Source: Flavobacterium reichenbachii (GTDB taxonomy: Bacteria; Bacteroidota; Bacteroidia; Flavobacteriales; Flavobacteriaceae). From it: 64,000 nucleotides of DNA. A program made the position numbers and the translations under genes. Below are positions 25,701-34,032 of this stretch, piece by piece. The notes beneath the pieces are model-generated. The model worked only from the letters and a program-made list of their open reading frames with translations, was not told the origin of the DNA and did not search any database. Where the stretch lies: positions 127,450-191,449 of the forward strand of contig NZ_MUHF01000002.1 of NCBI RefSeq assembly GCF_002217435.1, given 5' to 3'. Numbering within the stretch: the stretch's first letter is position 1; each line of letters opens with the position of its first letter.

Positions 25701-26480
25701 AGCCAGGAATTATCCTCAGATAAAGAATTGTTTTTAGTTTTTAGCGACCAGTCTGATTATACAGCTGCAAATCAGGTTTTGGAGAATAGTAATCATCATT
25801 TGCTTTTTGAAAATTCGGTAGCAAATTTAAACTCAGCCATAAAACAGCTCAATTTTTCAGCTTTGGTATTTTATCAGGCAACATTTTCAAAAGAGCTGGT
25901 TCATTTTTTAGAGTCAAATAAAAAAATGCTGGGTCTTAAAATGCCTATGATTTATATTTCTGAAGATATTAACTACGAGCTGCATGAGCAATTATTAGAG
26001 CTGGGCATTGACACGCTTATTCAGTTACCAGCCAGCGCTTCATTTATTTCAAAAAAAATAGCTTCTCTAATAGATAAAAACAGAGAGACGCAGCAGGAAA
26101 ATGCAATGCAGCAAAAAATATTTGAAATTTTGACAGAAGATGATCCTCTGATAACGAATAATGATAAACTGGTAAAACAGGCTTTAGAAATTATAAAAAA
26201 GGAACTGCAAGACCCTTCTTTTAATGTAGAAACACTTGTAGAAAATTTAGAAATTTCGAGAGTAAAGTGCTACCGTATATTCAAAGAAACATTAAATCAA
26301 TCTCCTTCTGATGTCATTACTTCTTTAAGGCTGCAAAAGGCAGAAATACTATTAAAAACCAAAAAATTAAATATTTCTGAGATTAGTTTTGAATGCGGTT
26401 ACAACGATCCGAAGTATTTTGGACGTTCTTTCAAAAAATATTTCGGAAAAAGTCCTAAAGAATATAAAGCATTCTCCTAA
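22788..26480 (+). CDS. hybrid two-component-type regulator with degenerate kinase and receiver (pseudo-HTCS)
   Basis: From ATG 22788 this 1230-residue protein has a signal peptide ending SFGQ, about a dozen Reg_prop propeller repeats (NIWLGQKDGGL, TIWVGTYKGI and similar), a Y_Y_Y domain (about 575-660), one membrane helix (about 668-690) and a coiled coil. The kinase region follows. The position of the phosphoacceptor His is A766 (MLAEFQDP where SHEFRTP is expected), the N-box Asn is Asp in FFNDISKYS, and the G-boxes are missing. The receiver Asp position is Q1030 (LVFYQA) and its Lys is lost (TLIQLPA). The AraC-type HTH (about 1120-1230) is intact. It immediately precedes SusC/SusD, its probable target. 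An in-frame TTG at 22767 is less likely as start. Confidence 0.85.
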   Translation: MVTRLFIVCFITLQSFGQQIKFENFTTNQGLSNNSVIDIENDKDGGLWVATWDGLNYYDGHNFKSFKHNPNDPKSISSNYIIKLKKDNDGFIWLISKEGDINKYIGNGKFVSFKFKSIPKNILLSEKGDIIVQTTAAYYEFKNGAFVEVPYNAVKKTNLNNLKNILLREYPKLVINDVLKDKLGNIWYATQKDGIYIISANAGKNTIAHFTSDLYLPYSFNSNEIETLHEDDFGNIWLGQKDGGLSMAYAGSERINTIVPHPVKYPNLPTETIRAITKDSNGKIWLGYYTNGIYYYNENSHSYQKFRISEAASNSDWERVRNLFTASDGTIWVGTYKGIIRISGGKYTCYEAGKIEELPNNRSYSICEDENKILWIGCWGGVAKFNLAAEKFESFKGQKALSKYNVRCVKKDKQNLILATESDGVVNLNLETNAINQISKQKGILGNSIYSVLIDKATENYWIASLGGVSIYNKKKGLVKNITEADGLPSHMVYGLIDNGDKVWISTTKGIASIAKNNFKITTFNPDHGWQATEFSEGAYYQDTKGILFFGGINGLNYFNPNNIQAIQCSGKIKLAVDGKENYLPVIEKSFTDNELEIEIIPIVFPKNNNSDIYYKLEGRDKNWILLKDTQKIEYSNLSSGDYNFLIKQGENGLAKPVFFTLHISKAFYETILFYILFSVLILIGCMLLIYFKNKSAAAKQDYLEEKIRNRTAVIENQKKDLEAINKELDEKNKKIIEQKEKLLELHSNLKNENFEIEKFKAFMLAEFQDPIAKIIKISSAHKKDNEVQRDLLLESGKLANLISSWNYLSYVKDIGSLKKSAVNLFPILKNSIEKLKKDLQRNQVNLNCEIDNAVNFVAIDVLRLKLLLQYFFNDISKYSEVESTLNIEIGYENDYLVVTVVSDSVILKNNWYNILHYSPYFKALQVLLEDLNGEFSDSSEDEFKSTLRIPLEFASENLKIKETISWKHFNSQELSSDKELFLVFSDQSDYTAANQVLENSNHHLLFENSVANLNSAIKQLNFSALVFYQATFSKELVHFLESNKKMLGLKMPMIYISEDINYELHEQLLELGIDTLIQLPASASFISKKIASLIDKNRETQQENAMQQKIFEILTEDDPLITNNDKLVKQALEIIKKELQDPSFNVETLVENLEISRVKCYRIFKETLNQSPSDVITSLRLQKAEILLKTKKLNISEISFECGYNDPKYFGRSFKKYFGKSPKEYKAFS

Positions 26481-26605
26481 AAGTTTGTTAGGCTTGGGTT
26501 TACACAAAGTTAGTTGAATGTTAGGAAACAAAACACCCCTTTTTTGTGGTCAATTTTATCCCAATTTGAATCCAAAATCCTCTTTTATGAATCAAAAGTG
26601 CCCTA

Positions 26606-26632
26606 TTAAGCAAGCTGCTTAAAATACTTTTG
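26606..26632 (+). promoter_or_regulatory. susC promoter with adjoining 7-bp palindrome (candidate operator)
   Basis: TACTTTTG at 26625-26632 fits the TAnnTTTG -7 consensus 23 nt before the susC ATG. Immediately upstream, TTAAGCA-agc-TGCTTAA (26606-26622) is a perfect inverted repeat. No TTG occurs at the normal -33 spacing, suggesting activator dependence. Its position in the spacer could equally make it a repressor site. Confidence 0.5.
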
Positions 26633-26655
26633 GCAAAACATAAAAAAGTAATTAA

Positions 26656-29625
26656 ATGAAAAAAATTTACGCATTGTTAATTCTTGCATTAGGATGTATG
26701 TCATATTCTCATGCGCAGGGATCAATATCGGGAGCTGTGCTTTCTGATGTTGAAAAAATACCTGTACCAGGTGTTTCTGTTTATATAAAAGGAGAGCCAA
26801 AAGGAGCTGTGACAACAGATTTTGACGGGAATTTTAAAATTAAAGTACAGCAAAACGAAGGTATTTTAGTTTTTTCTTATGTAGGATTTAAAACAAAAGA
26901 AGTTGCTTATTCTGGGACTCAAAAATTAACTGTTTCCCTGGCAGAAGAAGTAAGTACTCTAAACGAAGTAGTAGTGGTAGGTTATGGTTCTCAAAAGAGA
27001 TCTGATGTAACCGGATCTATCGGATCTGTAAAAAGTGAAAATTTTAACAAAGGTGTCGTAGCAAATGCAGGACAGCTGATTCAGGGTAAAGTTGCCGGTG
27101 TTAATGTAACAGGAGCAAGTGGTGAACCAGGTGCTAATCAAGATATTATTATTCGTGGAGCTGGAAGTCTGCGTTCTGGAACAACACCGCTTTATGTAGT
27201 AGACGGATTTGCATTAGATAATTCTGGTACTGGTGTTGCATCAAATCCGATGAACTTTATTAATCCGCAGGATATCGAAAGTATTGAGGTTCTTAAGGAT
27301 GCATCTGCTTCTGCTATTTATGGTTCTAGAGCGGCAAACGGAGTAATTGTAATTACAACAAAAAAAGGAGCTAAAGGCCAGACCAAAATAAATCTTTCTA
27401 TGACTACTGGAGTTTCAACATTAGCCAACAAAGTTGATGTTTTTAGTGCTGATGAATTTAGAAAACAGGTTGCGGCTGTAAACGGAACTTTGCAGGACGG
27501 CGGAGCAAATACAGACTGGCAGGATGAATTAACGAGAACAGGTATTTCTCAAAACCTTAATTTATCGATGAGCGGAGGATCAGAAAAATCAACTTATGCA
27601 GCTTCATTAGGTGTAGACGATCAACAAGGTGTTTTAAGAAACAGTGATTTGAAACGTTACTCAGGTCGTTTAAATTTAAATCAAAAAGCTCTTGATGATA
27701 AGTTTAATATCGCTTTTAATTTAACAGGGACTAAACTTGATAATTCTCGACCAGATGCCAGAGGTTTAGTTGGTAATATGTTGACAATGAATCCTACGGA
27801 TGCAGTTTATGTTAATGGGCAGCCAAATGTTAATTTAAGTAATGATGTTTTAAATCCTTTGATTAGTCAAAGAATATATTCTGATGAAACCACTAACAAT
27901 CGTATTTTGGCAAATATTGCTCCATCTTATGAGTTTATAAAAGGATTGACTTATAAGTTTAATCTTGGAGTTGATTATTCGATGTCACAAAGAGATATTC
28001 AAGTTTTGCCATATGCAACAGCTACCAATACGACTTTAGGTTCTTTGAACAATATTGTGACAAACAATAATAATATTTTATACGAAAATACATTGACGTA
28101 TAATTTTAATAAAGGAAATCATAATTTCACTATTCTTGGAGGTCAGTCTTACCAAAAAATTCAGGTAAATCAAAAAAGTTTTAATTTATCTGGATTCCCT
28201 AATAATGGAGTTGAACCAAAAAATCAAATTGGAGCAGCAAGTGAGCGTACAACGCAGTCTTCATCAGCTGTAGAAAATGAACTTCAGTCTTTCTTTGGCA
28301 GAATAAATTACGGTTACGATAATAAATACCTTCTTACTGCAACAATGCGTGCCGATGGTTCGTCAAAATTTGGTGAGAATAATAGATATGGATATTTTCC
28401 TTCTGTTGCTTTAGGATGGAATATTACAAAAGAGGATTTTTTAAGCGAATCTGAAACGCTTAACAATCTTAAATTAAGAGCTAGCTGGGGGCAGACAGGT
28501 TCTCAGGAAATCCCTTCAAAAATTACAAAAGCTAGTTATACAGAAAGTAACACAGGAAACAATACTTATCCGTTAGATCCATCTGCTATAGATTTAGGAG
28601 GTTATCCATACGGAACAATTTTTACACGTCTGGCCAGTCCAGATATTCAGTGGGAGGTTTCTACACAGACCAATATCGGTTTAGATTTTAGTTTATTTAA
28701 TAATAGATTATCTGGTACTGTTGATTATTTTAACAAAGTTTCCAGCAAACTATTACTTCAAATAGCTCCTACAGATCCTATCCAGCCTGTACCAATGTAT
28801 TATACAAACATTCCTGATATGGAAATTAAAAACAACGGTATTGAAGTTGCTTTGGATTACAGCAGCGACAAAAGTCGTGATTTCTCATACAGTATTGGAG
28901 GAAATGTATCTTTTACAAAAAACAGAGTTGAAAAATCAGCTTACAAAATATTAACAACTGGAGGTGCGCAAGGAGGCGGACAATCTGGAGCAACTATAAA
29001 CGGAATTATCAACAATCAGCCAATTGGTTCTTTTTATATGCTTGATTTTGTAGGAATTGGTCCTGACGGATTAAATCAATTTGCAGATACAAATGGAGAT
29101 GGACAAATTCTTGATGATGACCGTATTGTTGCAGGAAGTGCATTACCAGATTACGTTTATGCTTTTTATCTGAATTTAAAATATAAGAATTTTGATTTCG
29201 GAGCTAATTTTAATGGAGCTGGCGGTAATAAAATTTACAACCACGTTGCAATGTCTTCATTCAACAGAGGAAATTTAGCAAATTCTTTCAATACGACTGA
29301 TAGAGCTTCAGAATATTTAAATGAAGCTTCTACAAATTCTAACACCGTTTCTACAAGATACTTAGAAGACGGAAGTTTCTTAAGATTAAATAATGCTACA
29401 CTAGGGTATAATTTGAGCCCAAAAATGATCGGACTTGATAATGTGATGGACAACATTCGTCTTTCTGTAACTGGACAAAACTTACTTGTTATAACTAAAT
29501 ACAGCGGTTATGATCCTGAGATAAATACAGGAACTTCAGTTGGAGAAATTCAGTCTTTTGGAATTGACTACTTCAGTTATCCAAGAAGCAGAACCGTTTT
29601 GTTTGGTTTAAACGTTGCATTTTAA
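26656..29625 (+). CDS. SusC/RagA-family TonB-linked outer membrane transporter
   Basis: This 989-residue protein has a signal peptide (ending SHAQG), an N-terminal carboxypeptidase-like domain (about 22-100, SISGAVLSDVEK...VSLAEE), the TonB-box-like LNEVVVVGYGSQKRSDVTGS (about 104-123) and a plug with DASASAIYGSRAANGVIVITTKKG (about 217-240). A long beta-barrel follows, ending in RTVLFGLNVAF. This is the SusC signature. With the SusD lipoprotein 16 nt downstream it forms a pedal-bin importer for oligomeric ligands. Expression is probably set by the upstream pseudo-HTCS. The secreted phosphatase downstream hints at a phosphorylated or phosphatase-released substrate, but this is inference. Confidence 0.95.
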   Translation: MKKIYALLILALGCMSYSHAQGSISGAVLSDVEKIPVPGVSVYIKGEPKGAVTTDFDGNFKIKVQQNEGILVFSYVGFKTKEVAYSGTQKLTVSLAEEVSTLNEVVVVGYGSQKRSDVTGSIGSVKSENFNKGVVANAGQLIQGKVAGVNVTGASGEPGANQDIIIRGAGSLRSGTTPLYVVDGFALDNSGTGVASNPMNFINPQDIESIEVLKDASASAIYGSRAANGVIVITTKKGAKGQTKINLSMTTGVSTLANKVDVFSADEFRKQVAAVNGTLQDGGANTDWQDELTRTGISQNLNLSMSGGSEKSTYAASLGVDDQQGVLRNSDLKRYSGRLNLNQKALDDKFNIAFNLTGTKLDNSRPDARGLVGNMLTMNPTDAVYVNGQPNVNLSNDVLNPLISQRIYSDETTNNRILANIAPSYEFIKGLTYKFNLGVDYSMSQRDIQVLPYATATNTTLGSLNNIVTNNNNILYENTLTYNFNKGNHNFTILGGQSYQKIQVNQKSFNLSGFPNNGVEPKNQIGAASERTTQSSSAVENELQSFFGRINYGYDNKYLLTATMRADGSSKFGENNRYGYFPSVALGWNITKEDFLSESETLNNLKLRASWGQTGSQEIPSKITKASYTESNTGNNTYPLDPSAIDLGGYPYGTIFTRLASPDIQWEVSTQTNIGLDFSLFNNRLSGTVDYFNKVSSKLLLQIAPTDPIQPVPMYYTNIPDMEIKNNGIEVALDYSSDKSRDFSYSIGGNVSFTKNRVEKSAYKILTTGGAQGGGQSGATINGIINNQPIGSFYMLDFVGIGPDGLNQFADTNGDGQILDDDRIVAGSALPDYVYAFYLNLKYKNFDFGANFNGAGGNKIYNHVAMSSFNRGNLANSFNTTDRASEYLNEASTNSNTVSTRYLEDGSFLRLNNATLGYNLSPKMIGLDNVMDNIRLSVTGQNLLVITKYSGYDPEINTGTSVGEIQSFGIDYFSYPRSRTVLFGLNVAF

Positions 29626-29641
29626 TAAAAAATAATATAAC

Positions 29642-31384
29642 ATGAAAAATAAAATAATAGTAGGAGCGCTGGCATTCAGTTTATTATTTACTTGGAGTTG
29701 TACAGACTTAGAAGAGAAAGTATTAGATGAATCTTTAAACGGAATCGGACAAGCAGAGGCGGTTAACGGAGCAATTGCTCCAGCATATGGTCAATTAAAA
29801 TCAACCTGGATTCATACTAACAATTTTGGTCTGCAGTTAATTGCAAGTGACGAAGGTATTTTACCTTACAGAGGAGGAACAGACTGGTATGATGGAGGTA
29901 AATATTTAGCTGTACACGCACATACTACAACACCTACAAATGATTTGGTTGGAAGTACCTGGAATGAACTTACAATAAATATTTCCAGAACATTATCAGC
30001 AATTGAAGTATTGACTCCTCTTGCAAAAGATGGAAATACAGAAGCACAAGGCGCACTTTATGAAATGAAAGCATTAAGAGCTTATTTGCATATGATGACC
30101 TTAGACAGCTGGGGAATTGTGTTTAAAAAAGAATCATCGTCAATAAACTCTCAGATAATTCGAGGACAAGAAGCTGTTTCTTATATAGAAAGTGAATTGT
30201 TGTCTGTGGCTGATGTAATCAATACAAACAAAGGACCGGGCAGAATGACGCAGGCTGCAGTTTGGGGACTTCTTTCCAGATTATATTTGAATGCAGCAGT
30301 TTACCGTGATCCTTATGGTAAACCAGTCTTTGCAGCAGCAGATATGGATAAGGTGATTAAATATACCGATAATATTATTAACTCAGGTAAATTCAGTTTA
30401 TCTCCAGAATATTTTGATTTATTTGATGATAATAATAATTCAAACAAAGAATTAATCTTTGCTATGGATCAGCGCGGTGTTTTAAAAGATGAAAACAACC
30501 GTTGGGCTTACTGGTCAATTCCGGGATCAATGTTTCCTAGACCAGAATATATTAATGCAGATGGTACAGATGGACCTGCTATTACTTCAGATTTTTATCA
30601 GACATGGGTTCAGGCTTATGGATCTGTAGATCCTGCAGATGCCGATTCTAGATTTTATAAGAACAATGCAAAAGTGCCGGCAAATTTGAAAGACCTTACA
30701 GGATTTTCTCCTTTAAATGACGAAAACCATTACTATTGTGTGAAAGCTGAGGAGTTCGAAATCGACAGAGGAATTATGAGAGGTATTCCCTGGGCAGCAA
30801 GAAAAGATGCTAATGGAGCATTTTTTAAATGTGACGGAGGATATAGAATTTACCCAGTTAAACAAATTAAAGGAAACGGACCTGATAAAAATGTGGGTTA
30901 TGTCAACCTGACAGAGAAAGTTGATTTTACTAAAGAAGGTAGTATGCACTATTCTGGATACAGAGTTTCTAAATACCAATTTAGTCACACATCTCCAGAC
31001 GGAAATTATTACAGCAGTGTAGATATGGTACTGCTAAGATATGCTGAAATTTTTATGATGCGTGCCGAGGCTAAATTAAGAAAAGGAGATACTGGAGGTG
31101 CATTGGCAGACATGAATATAGTAAGAACTTCAAGAACTGCTCGTGCTCCAATTCCTGCTGCGCTCCCAGCTATTAATTTGGATATTTTATACAGAGAATA
31201 TGGTTTTGAATTTTACTGGGAAGGCTTAAGAAGAACCAATCAAATTCGTTTTGGCCATTTTGAAGATAAATGGACAGAAAAAACAGATACTGATGTAAAT
31301 CATAGATTGTTCCCAATTCCTCAAAAAGCAATTGACGGAGCTTCTAACACTCCGGGGTATTTAGTACAAAATAAAGGATATTAA
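29642..31384 (+). CDS. SusD/RagB-family nutrient-binding outer membrane lipoprotein
   Basis: This 580-residue protein has a lipoprotein signal (FSLLFTWSC, lipid anchor C20) followed by the SusD fold. The marks are the helical TPR-like regions (about 80-220, ALYEMKALRAYLHMMTLDSWG) and the C-terminal RagB signature (DMVLLRYAEIFMMRAEAKLRKGD, near 460-485, then ILYREYGFEFYWEGLRRTNQIRFGHF near 515-540). It caps the SusC pore and captures ligand at the cell surface. It is cotranscribed with SusC (16-nt gap). A hairpin after its stop probably reduces read-through into the phosphatase gene. Confidence 0.95.
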   Translation: MKNKIIVGALAFSLLFTWSCTDLEEKVLDESLNGIGQAEAVNGAIAPAYGQLKSTWIHTNNFGLQLIASDEGILPYRGGTDWYDGGKYLAVHAHTTTPTNDLVGSTWNELTINISRTLSAIEVLTPLAKDGNTEAQGALYEMKALRAYLHMMTLDSWGIVFKKESSSINSQIIRGQEAVSYIESELLSVADVINTNKGPGRMTQAAVWGLLSRLYLNAAVYRDPYGKPVFAAADMDKVIKYTDNIINSGKFSLSPEYFDLFDDNNNSNKELIFAMDQRGVLKDENNRWAYWSIPGSMFPRPEYINADGTDGPAITSDFYQTWVQAYGSVDPADADSRFYKNNAKVPANLKDLTGFSPLNDENHYYCVKAEEFEIDRGIMRGIPWAARKDANGAFFKCDGGYRIYPVKQIKGNGPDKNVGYVNLTEKVDFTKEGSMHYSGYRVSKYQFSHTSPDGNYYSSVDMVLLRYAEIFMMRAEAKLRKGDTGGALADMNIVRTSRTARAPIPAALPAINLDILYREYGFEFYWEGLRRTNQIRFGHFEDKWTEKTDTDVNHRLFPIPQKAIDGASNTPGYLVQNKGY

Positions 31385-31403
31385 ATCCAGATAAGTATAA
31401 TAT

Positions 31404-31454
31404 GAAGGCTGTTAGTATTCTTTCTAATAAGATACGAGCAGCCTTCAATTTTTT
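31404..31454 (+). terminator. hairpin terminator or attenuator after susD-like gene
   Basis: GAAGGCTG (31404-31411) pairs with CAGCCTTC (31439-31446), with internal partial pairing, followed by a T run. It lies within the 82-bp gap before the phosphatase gene. It may be a partial terminator that lowers downstream expression relative to SusC/SusD. Confidence 0.6.
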
Positions 31455-31466
31455 AAATGTAAATAA

Positions 31467-32438
31467 ATGAAAACACCAATAATGCAAAAAGGGATATTTT
31501 ATGTATTTATTTTTACAATCTCTATCAGTTTTGCTTCAGCTCAGACAAAAGACAATAGTGTCAAAAAATATCCTGGTGCGCTAAACTTTATTGTAATGGG
31601 AGATTGGGGCAGGTTTGGAGAAGATCATCAGATTCCTGTAGCAAAACAAATGGGTATTACTGCCAGAGAGATTAATCGTGATTTTATAATTTCTACGGGT
31701 GATAACTTCTACCCAATAGGTGTTGCAAGTGAATATGACCCACAATGGAAATCATCTTTTGAAGACATTTATACCGATTTTTCACTCCACTGGAACTGGT
31801 ATCCAGTATTAGGAAACCATGATTATGCCGGTAATCCAGATGCTCAGGTAGCCTATTCAAAAATAAGCCGACGCTGGAACATGCCCGCCAGATATTACAG
31901 CAAAACGTTTAATATAAATGGAGATTCAAACCAGCAGGTATTAATCGCTTTTATCGATACAAATGCATTAATTCCAGAATTTTATAAAAATGACGTTTAT
32001 GGTAAAAATGTAATTTCACAAGACAGCACTGCTCAAAAGAAATGGCTTATTAAAACCTTGTCAGATGCACCTAAAAGCGTGAAGTGGAAATTGGTTGTTG
32101 GACATCATCCCTTGTTTACGGCAACTCTAAAAAGAAGAGAAAGTTACGATACCAAAGCAGTAAGAAAATCATTAAAATCTTTGTTGGATAAATATCAGGT
32201 AGATGCGTATATCGCCGGACACGATCATGATTTACAGCATTTACTGCCAGAAGGCAAAACCAATTATTTTGTTTCAGGATCAGCGTCTGAATCTACTGTT
32301 ATCGACAATTTGCCAATTAGTAAACTGGCTTCTTCAGAATATGGTTTTATGGTCTTTTCAGTTTTAGCCAACTCGTTAAATGTACAAGCGGTTAACGAAA
32401 AAGGCGAAGTAATTTACAATACTGAAATAAAAAAATAA
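31467..32438 (+). CDS. secreted metallophosphoesterase, tartrate-resistant (purple) acid phosphatase-like
   Basis: This 323-residue protein has a signal peptide (about 1-25, ending FASAQ) and a calcineurin-like fold. All metal-binding blocks are present: VMGDWGRFG (about 43-51), STGDNFYPIG (about 73-82), VLGNHDYAGN (about 113-122), VVGHHPLFTA (about 210-219) and YIAGHDHDLQH (about 248-258). This order matches type 5 acid phosphatases that release phosphate from phosphomonoesters at a di-metal site. Its secretion and place after SusC/SusD suggest it prepares the imported nutrient or scavenges phosphate. A start at the second Met (31482) is possible. Confidence 0.9.
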   Translation: MKTPIMQKGIFYVFIFTISISFASAQTKDNSVKKYPGALNFIVMGDWGRFGEDHQIPVAKQMGITAREINRDFIISTGDNFYPIGVASEYDPQWKSSFEDIYTDFSLHWNWYPVLGNHDYAGNPDAQVAYSKISRRWNMPARYYSKTFNINGDSNQQVLIAFIDTNALIPEFYKNDVYGKNVISQDSTAQKKWLIKTLSDAPKSVKWKLVVGHHPLFTATLKRRESYDTKAVRKSLKSLLDKYQVDAYIAGHDHDLQHLLPEGKTNYFVSGSASESTVIDNLPISKLASSEYGFMVFSVLANSLNVQAVNEKGEVIYNTEIKK

Positions 32439-32624
32439 AGTGACAGAAATAGGTTGCCCCGGCTTTATTGGATAATCTTCGAAATAATATATTAAAAGAA
32501 TATACCAGTGTAATCAATTGATTCAATATGCTGGTAATAGTGTTGTTTTTTTTTATTTTTTTTACGCTGCAGGCTTATTTTAAGTCTGCAGTTGTAAAAA
32601 AATAAGATCACAAAGCAGGAGCTT

Positions 32625-33695
32625 TTATTTTAGCACCCACATTTCACTTCCTCCTGTCGGAAAATAAATCTTATTATGATCAACTATTGGTGTAGACAAA
32701 CCATAATAAAATTGCTGTGTAAAATTTATTTTTCCTGTTTGAATAGTTACGGAATATAAATTTCTGTCCTTTGTTCCAAAATATATATTTTCTTTAAAAT
32801 TTACAATTTCACTTGCAGCAGGATCATTTTTTAAGTTTAAAACCCAGTTTCTTTTGCCCGTTTTACTATCTATACAAACAACTTCGTTATTGTTGGTACT
32901 CAAAATGATGTTTTGGTTTACAACACAAGGCAGATAATACGTATCACAATTTAAATCTTGAGACCAAATTTCTTTACCGCTCTCATAATCCAGCAGCAGA
33001 ATTTTTCCTTTTTTTAAATCTTTATCAAGACAGACCAAAAGCCCATTTTGCGTTTCAACTTGATTTATATGCGAAAAATTTTCATATTTATTTTCCCAGA
33101 TTATTTTTCCTGTTTCTTTGTTAATTGCTTGTAGCCAAGCATAATGCTGTGATAATCCCAGATAAACTTTATCATTAAAAAAAGCTGGTTTGTTTGTGTC
33201 TGTAATAATTGAATTTTGAGGTAAAGACCAAATTACACTTCCATCTGTTTTATTTAATTTACCGAAACCTTTATTTTTAACTGAGCCATATAGATAATTA
33301 TCATTTTCAGTCAAATCATTTCTGAGATTTGTTTCACCATCAATTTTCCACTTCAATTTTCCCAAAGTATCAACGCAGATTAAATCTGATCCATATTCAG
33401 TTAAAAATAAGTTTTGATCTGATATTAAAGGCATATGGAACGGATTGTAATCACTTTTAAATTTGAAAATAATTTTTGAATTTTCTAAATTGACGCCATA
33501 AAACTCCCTGTTGCTATTGCCAAAATATAACGTTTTGTTTTTTGCAGCCAATGTGGTAGGTATCCATTCAAACTGCTTGTTTTTCCAGAGCAGTTTGACA
33601 TATTGAGAATCAAGATCATTTCGTTCCTCATAATTTTTTTTGCAGCTGAATAGTAAAATTAAAATGGTACAGATTATAAAAGGAATTTTTTTCAT
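32625..33695 (-). CDS. PQQ-like beta-propeller repeat lipoprotein
   Basis: This 356-residue protein has a lipoprotein signal (MKKIPFIICTILILLFSC, anchor C18) and a series of seven or so propeller blades with the PQQ/BamB-like pattern. Examples are DGSVIWSLPQNS, TGKIIWENKYENF, SGKEIWSQDLN, TGKRNWVLNLK and TGKINFTQQF. The motif is structural; no enzyme residues for PQQ dehydrogenase are seen. It is likely a cell-surface or periplasmic binding/scaffold protein. It converges with the phosphatase gene on the other strand, so a functional link is uncertain. Confidence 0.8.
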   Translation of the reverse strand: MKKIPFIICTILILLFSCKKNYEERNDLDSQYVKLLWKNKQFEWIPTTLAAKNKTLYFGNSNREFYGVNLENSKIIFKFKSDYNPFHMPLISDQNLFLTEYGSDLICVDTLGKLKWKIDGETNLRNDLTENDNYLYGSVKNKGFGKLNKTDGSVIWSLPQNSIITDTNKPAFFNDKVYLGLSQHYAWLQAINKETGKIIWENKYENFSHINQVETQNGLLVCLDKDLKKGKILLLDYESGKEIWSQDLNCDTYYLPCVVNQNIILSTNNNEVVCIDSKTGKRNWVLNLKNDPAASEIVNFKENIYFGTKDRNLYSVTIQTGKINFTQQFYYGLSTPIVDHNKIYFPTGGSEMWVLK

Positions 33696-34032
33696 TCTTG
33701 ATAGGGTTTAGACGGCTTATATTTACCGGCATAAATTGGCTTAAAGTCTGGCAATATTTATTGGTTGTTGTAAATATAGTAAAAGCAGCACTTAGCATTT
33801 TCGGCACAAAAAAAATAATTACTAAAAAACTTCGATAGATTTTTGAAACTACTTCTTTAATGAGCTTTTAAATTATACTTCAGAATAATTTAATCTTGCA
33901 ATAATAAATATTATATTAGCTATACAAATTAGTGTCTGTAGTAGTTTTCTTCTATCGGCTTTGTATAAAAATTAGATTTTAAAACCAAAAAATAGAGAAG
34001 CAGCTATGCTTTATTAAAAATTAAAAAGCACA
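33696..34032. other. 337-bp divergent intergenic region
   Basis: The AT-rich gap between the divergent propeller lipoprotein and the PAS kinase must contain both promoters. Only near-matches to TAnnTTTG were found (tatattta on the minus strand, taatcttg on the plus strand). No open frame, hairpin of note or known RNA was recognised. Confidence 0.35.
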
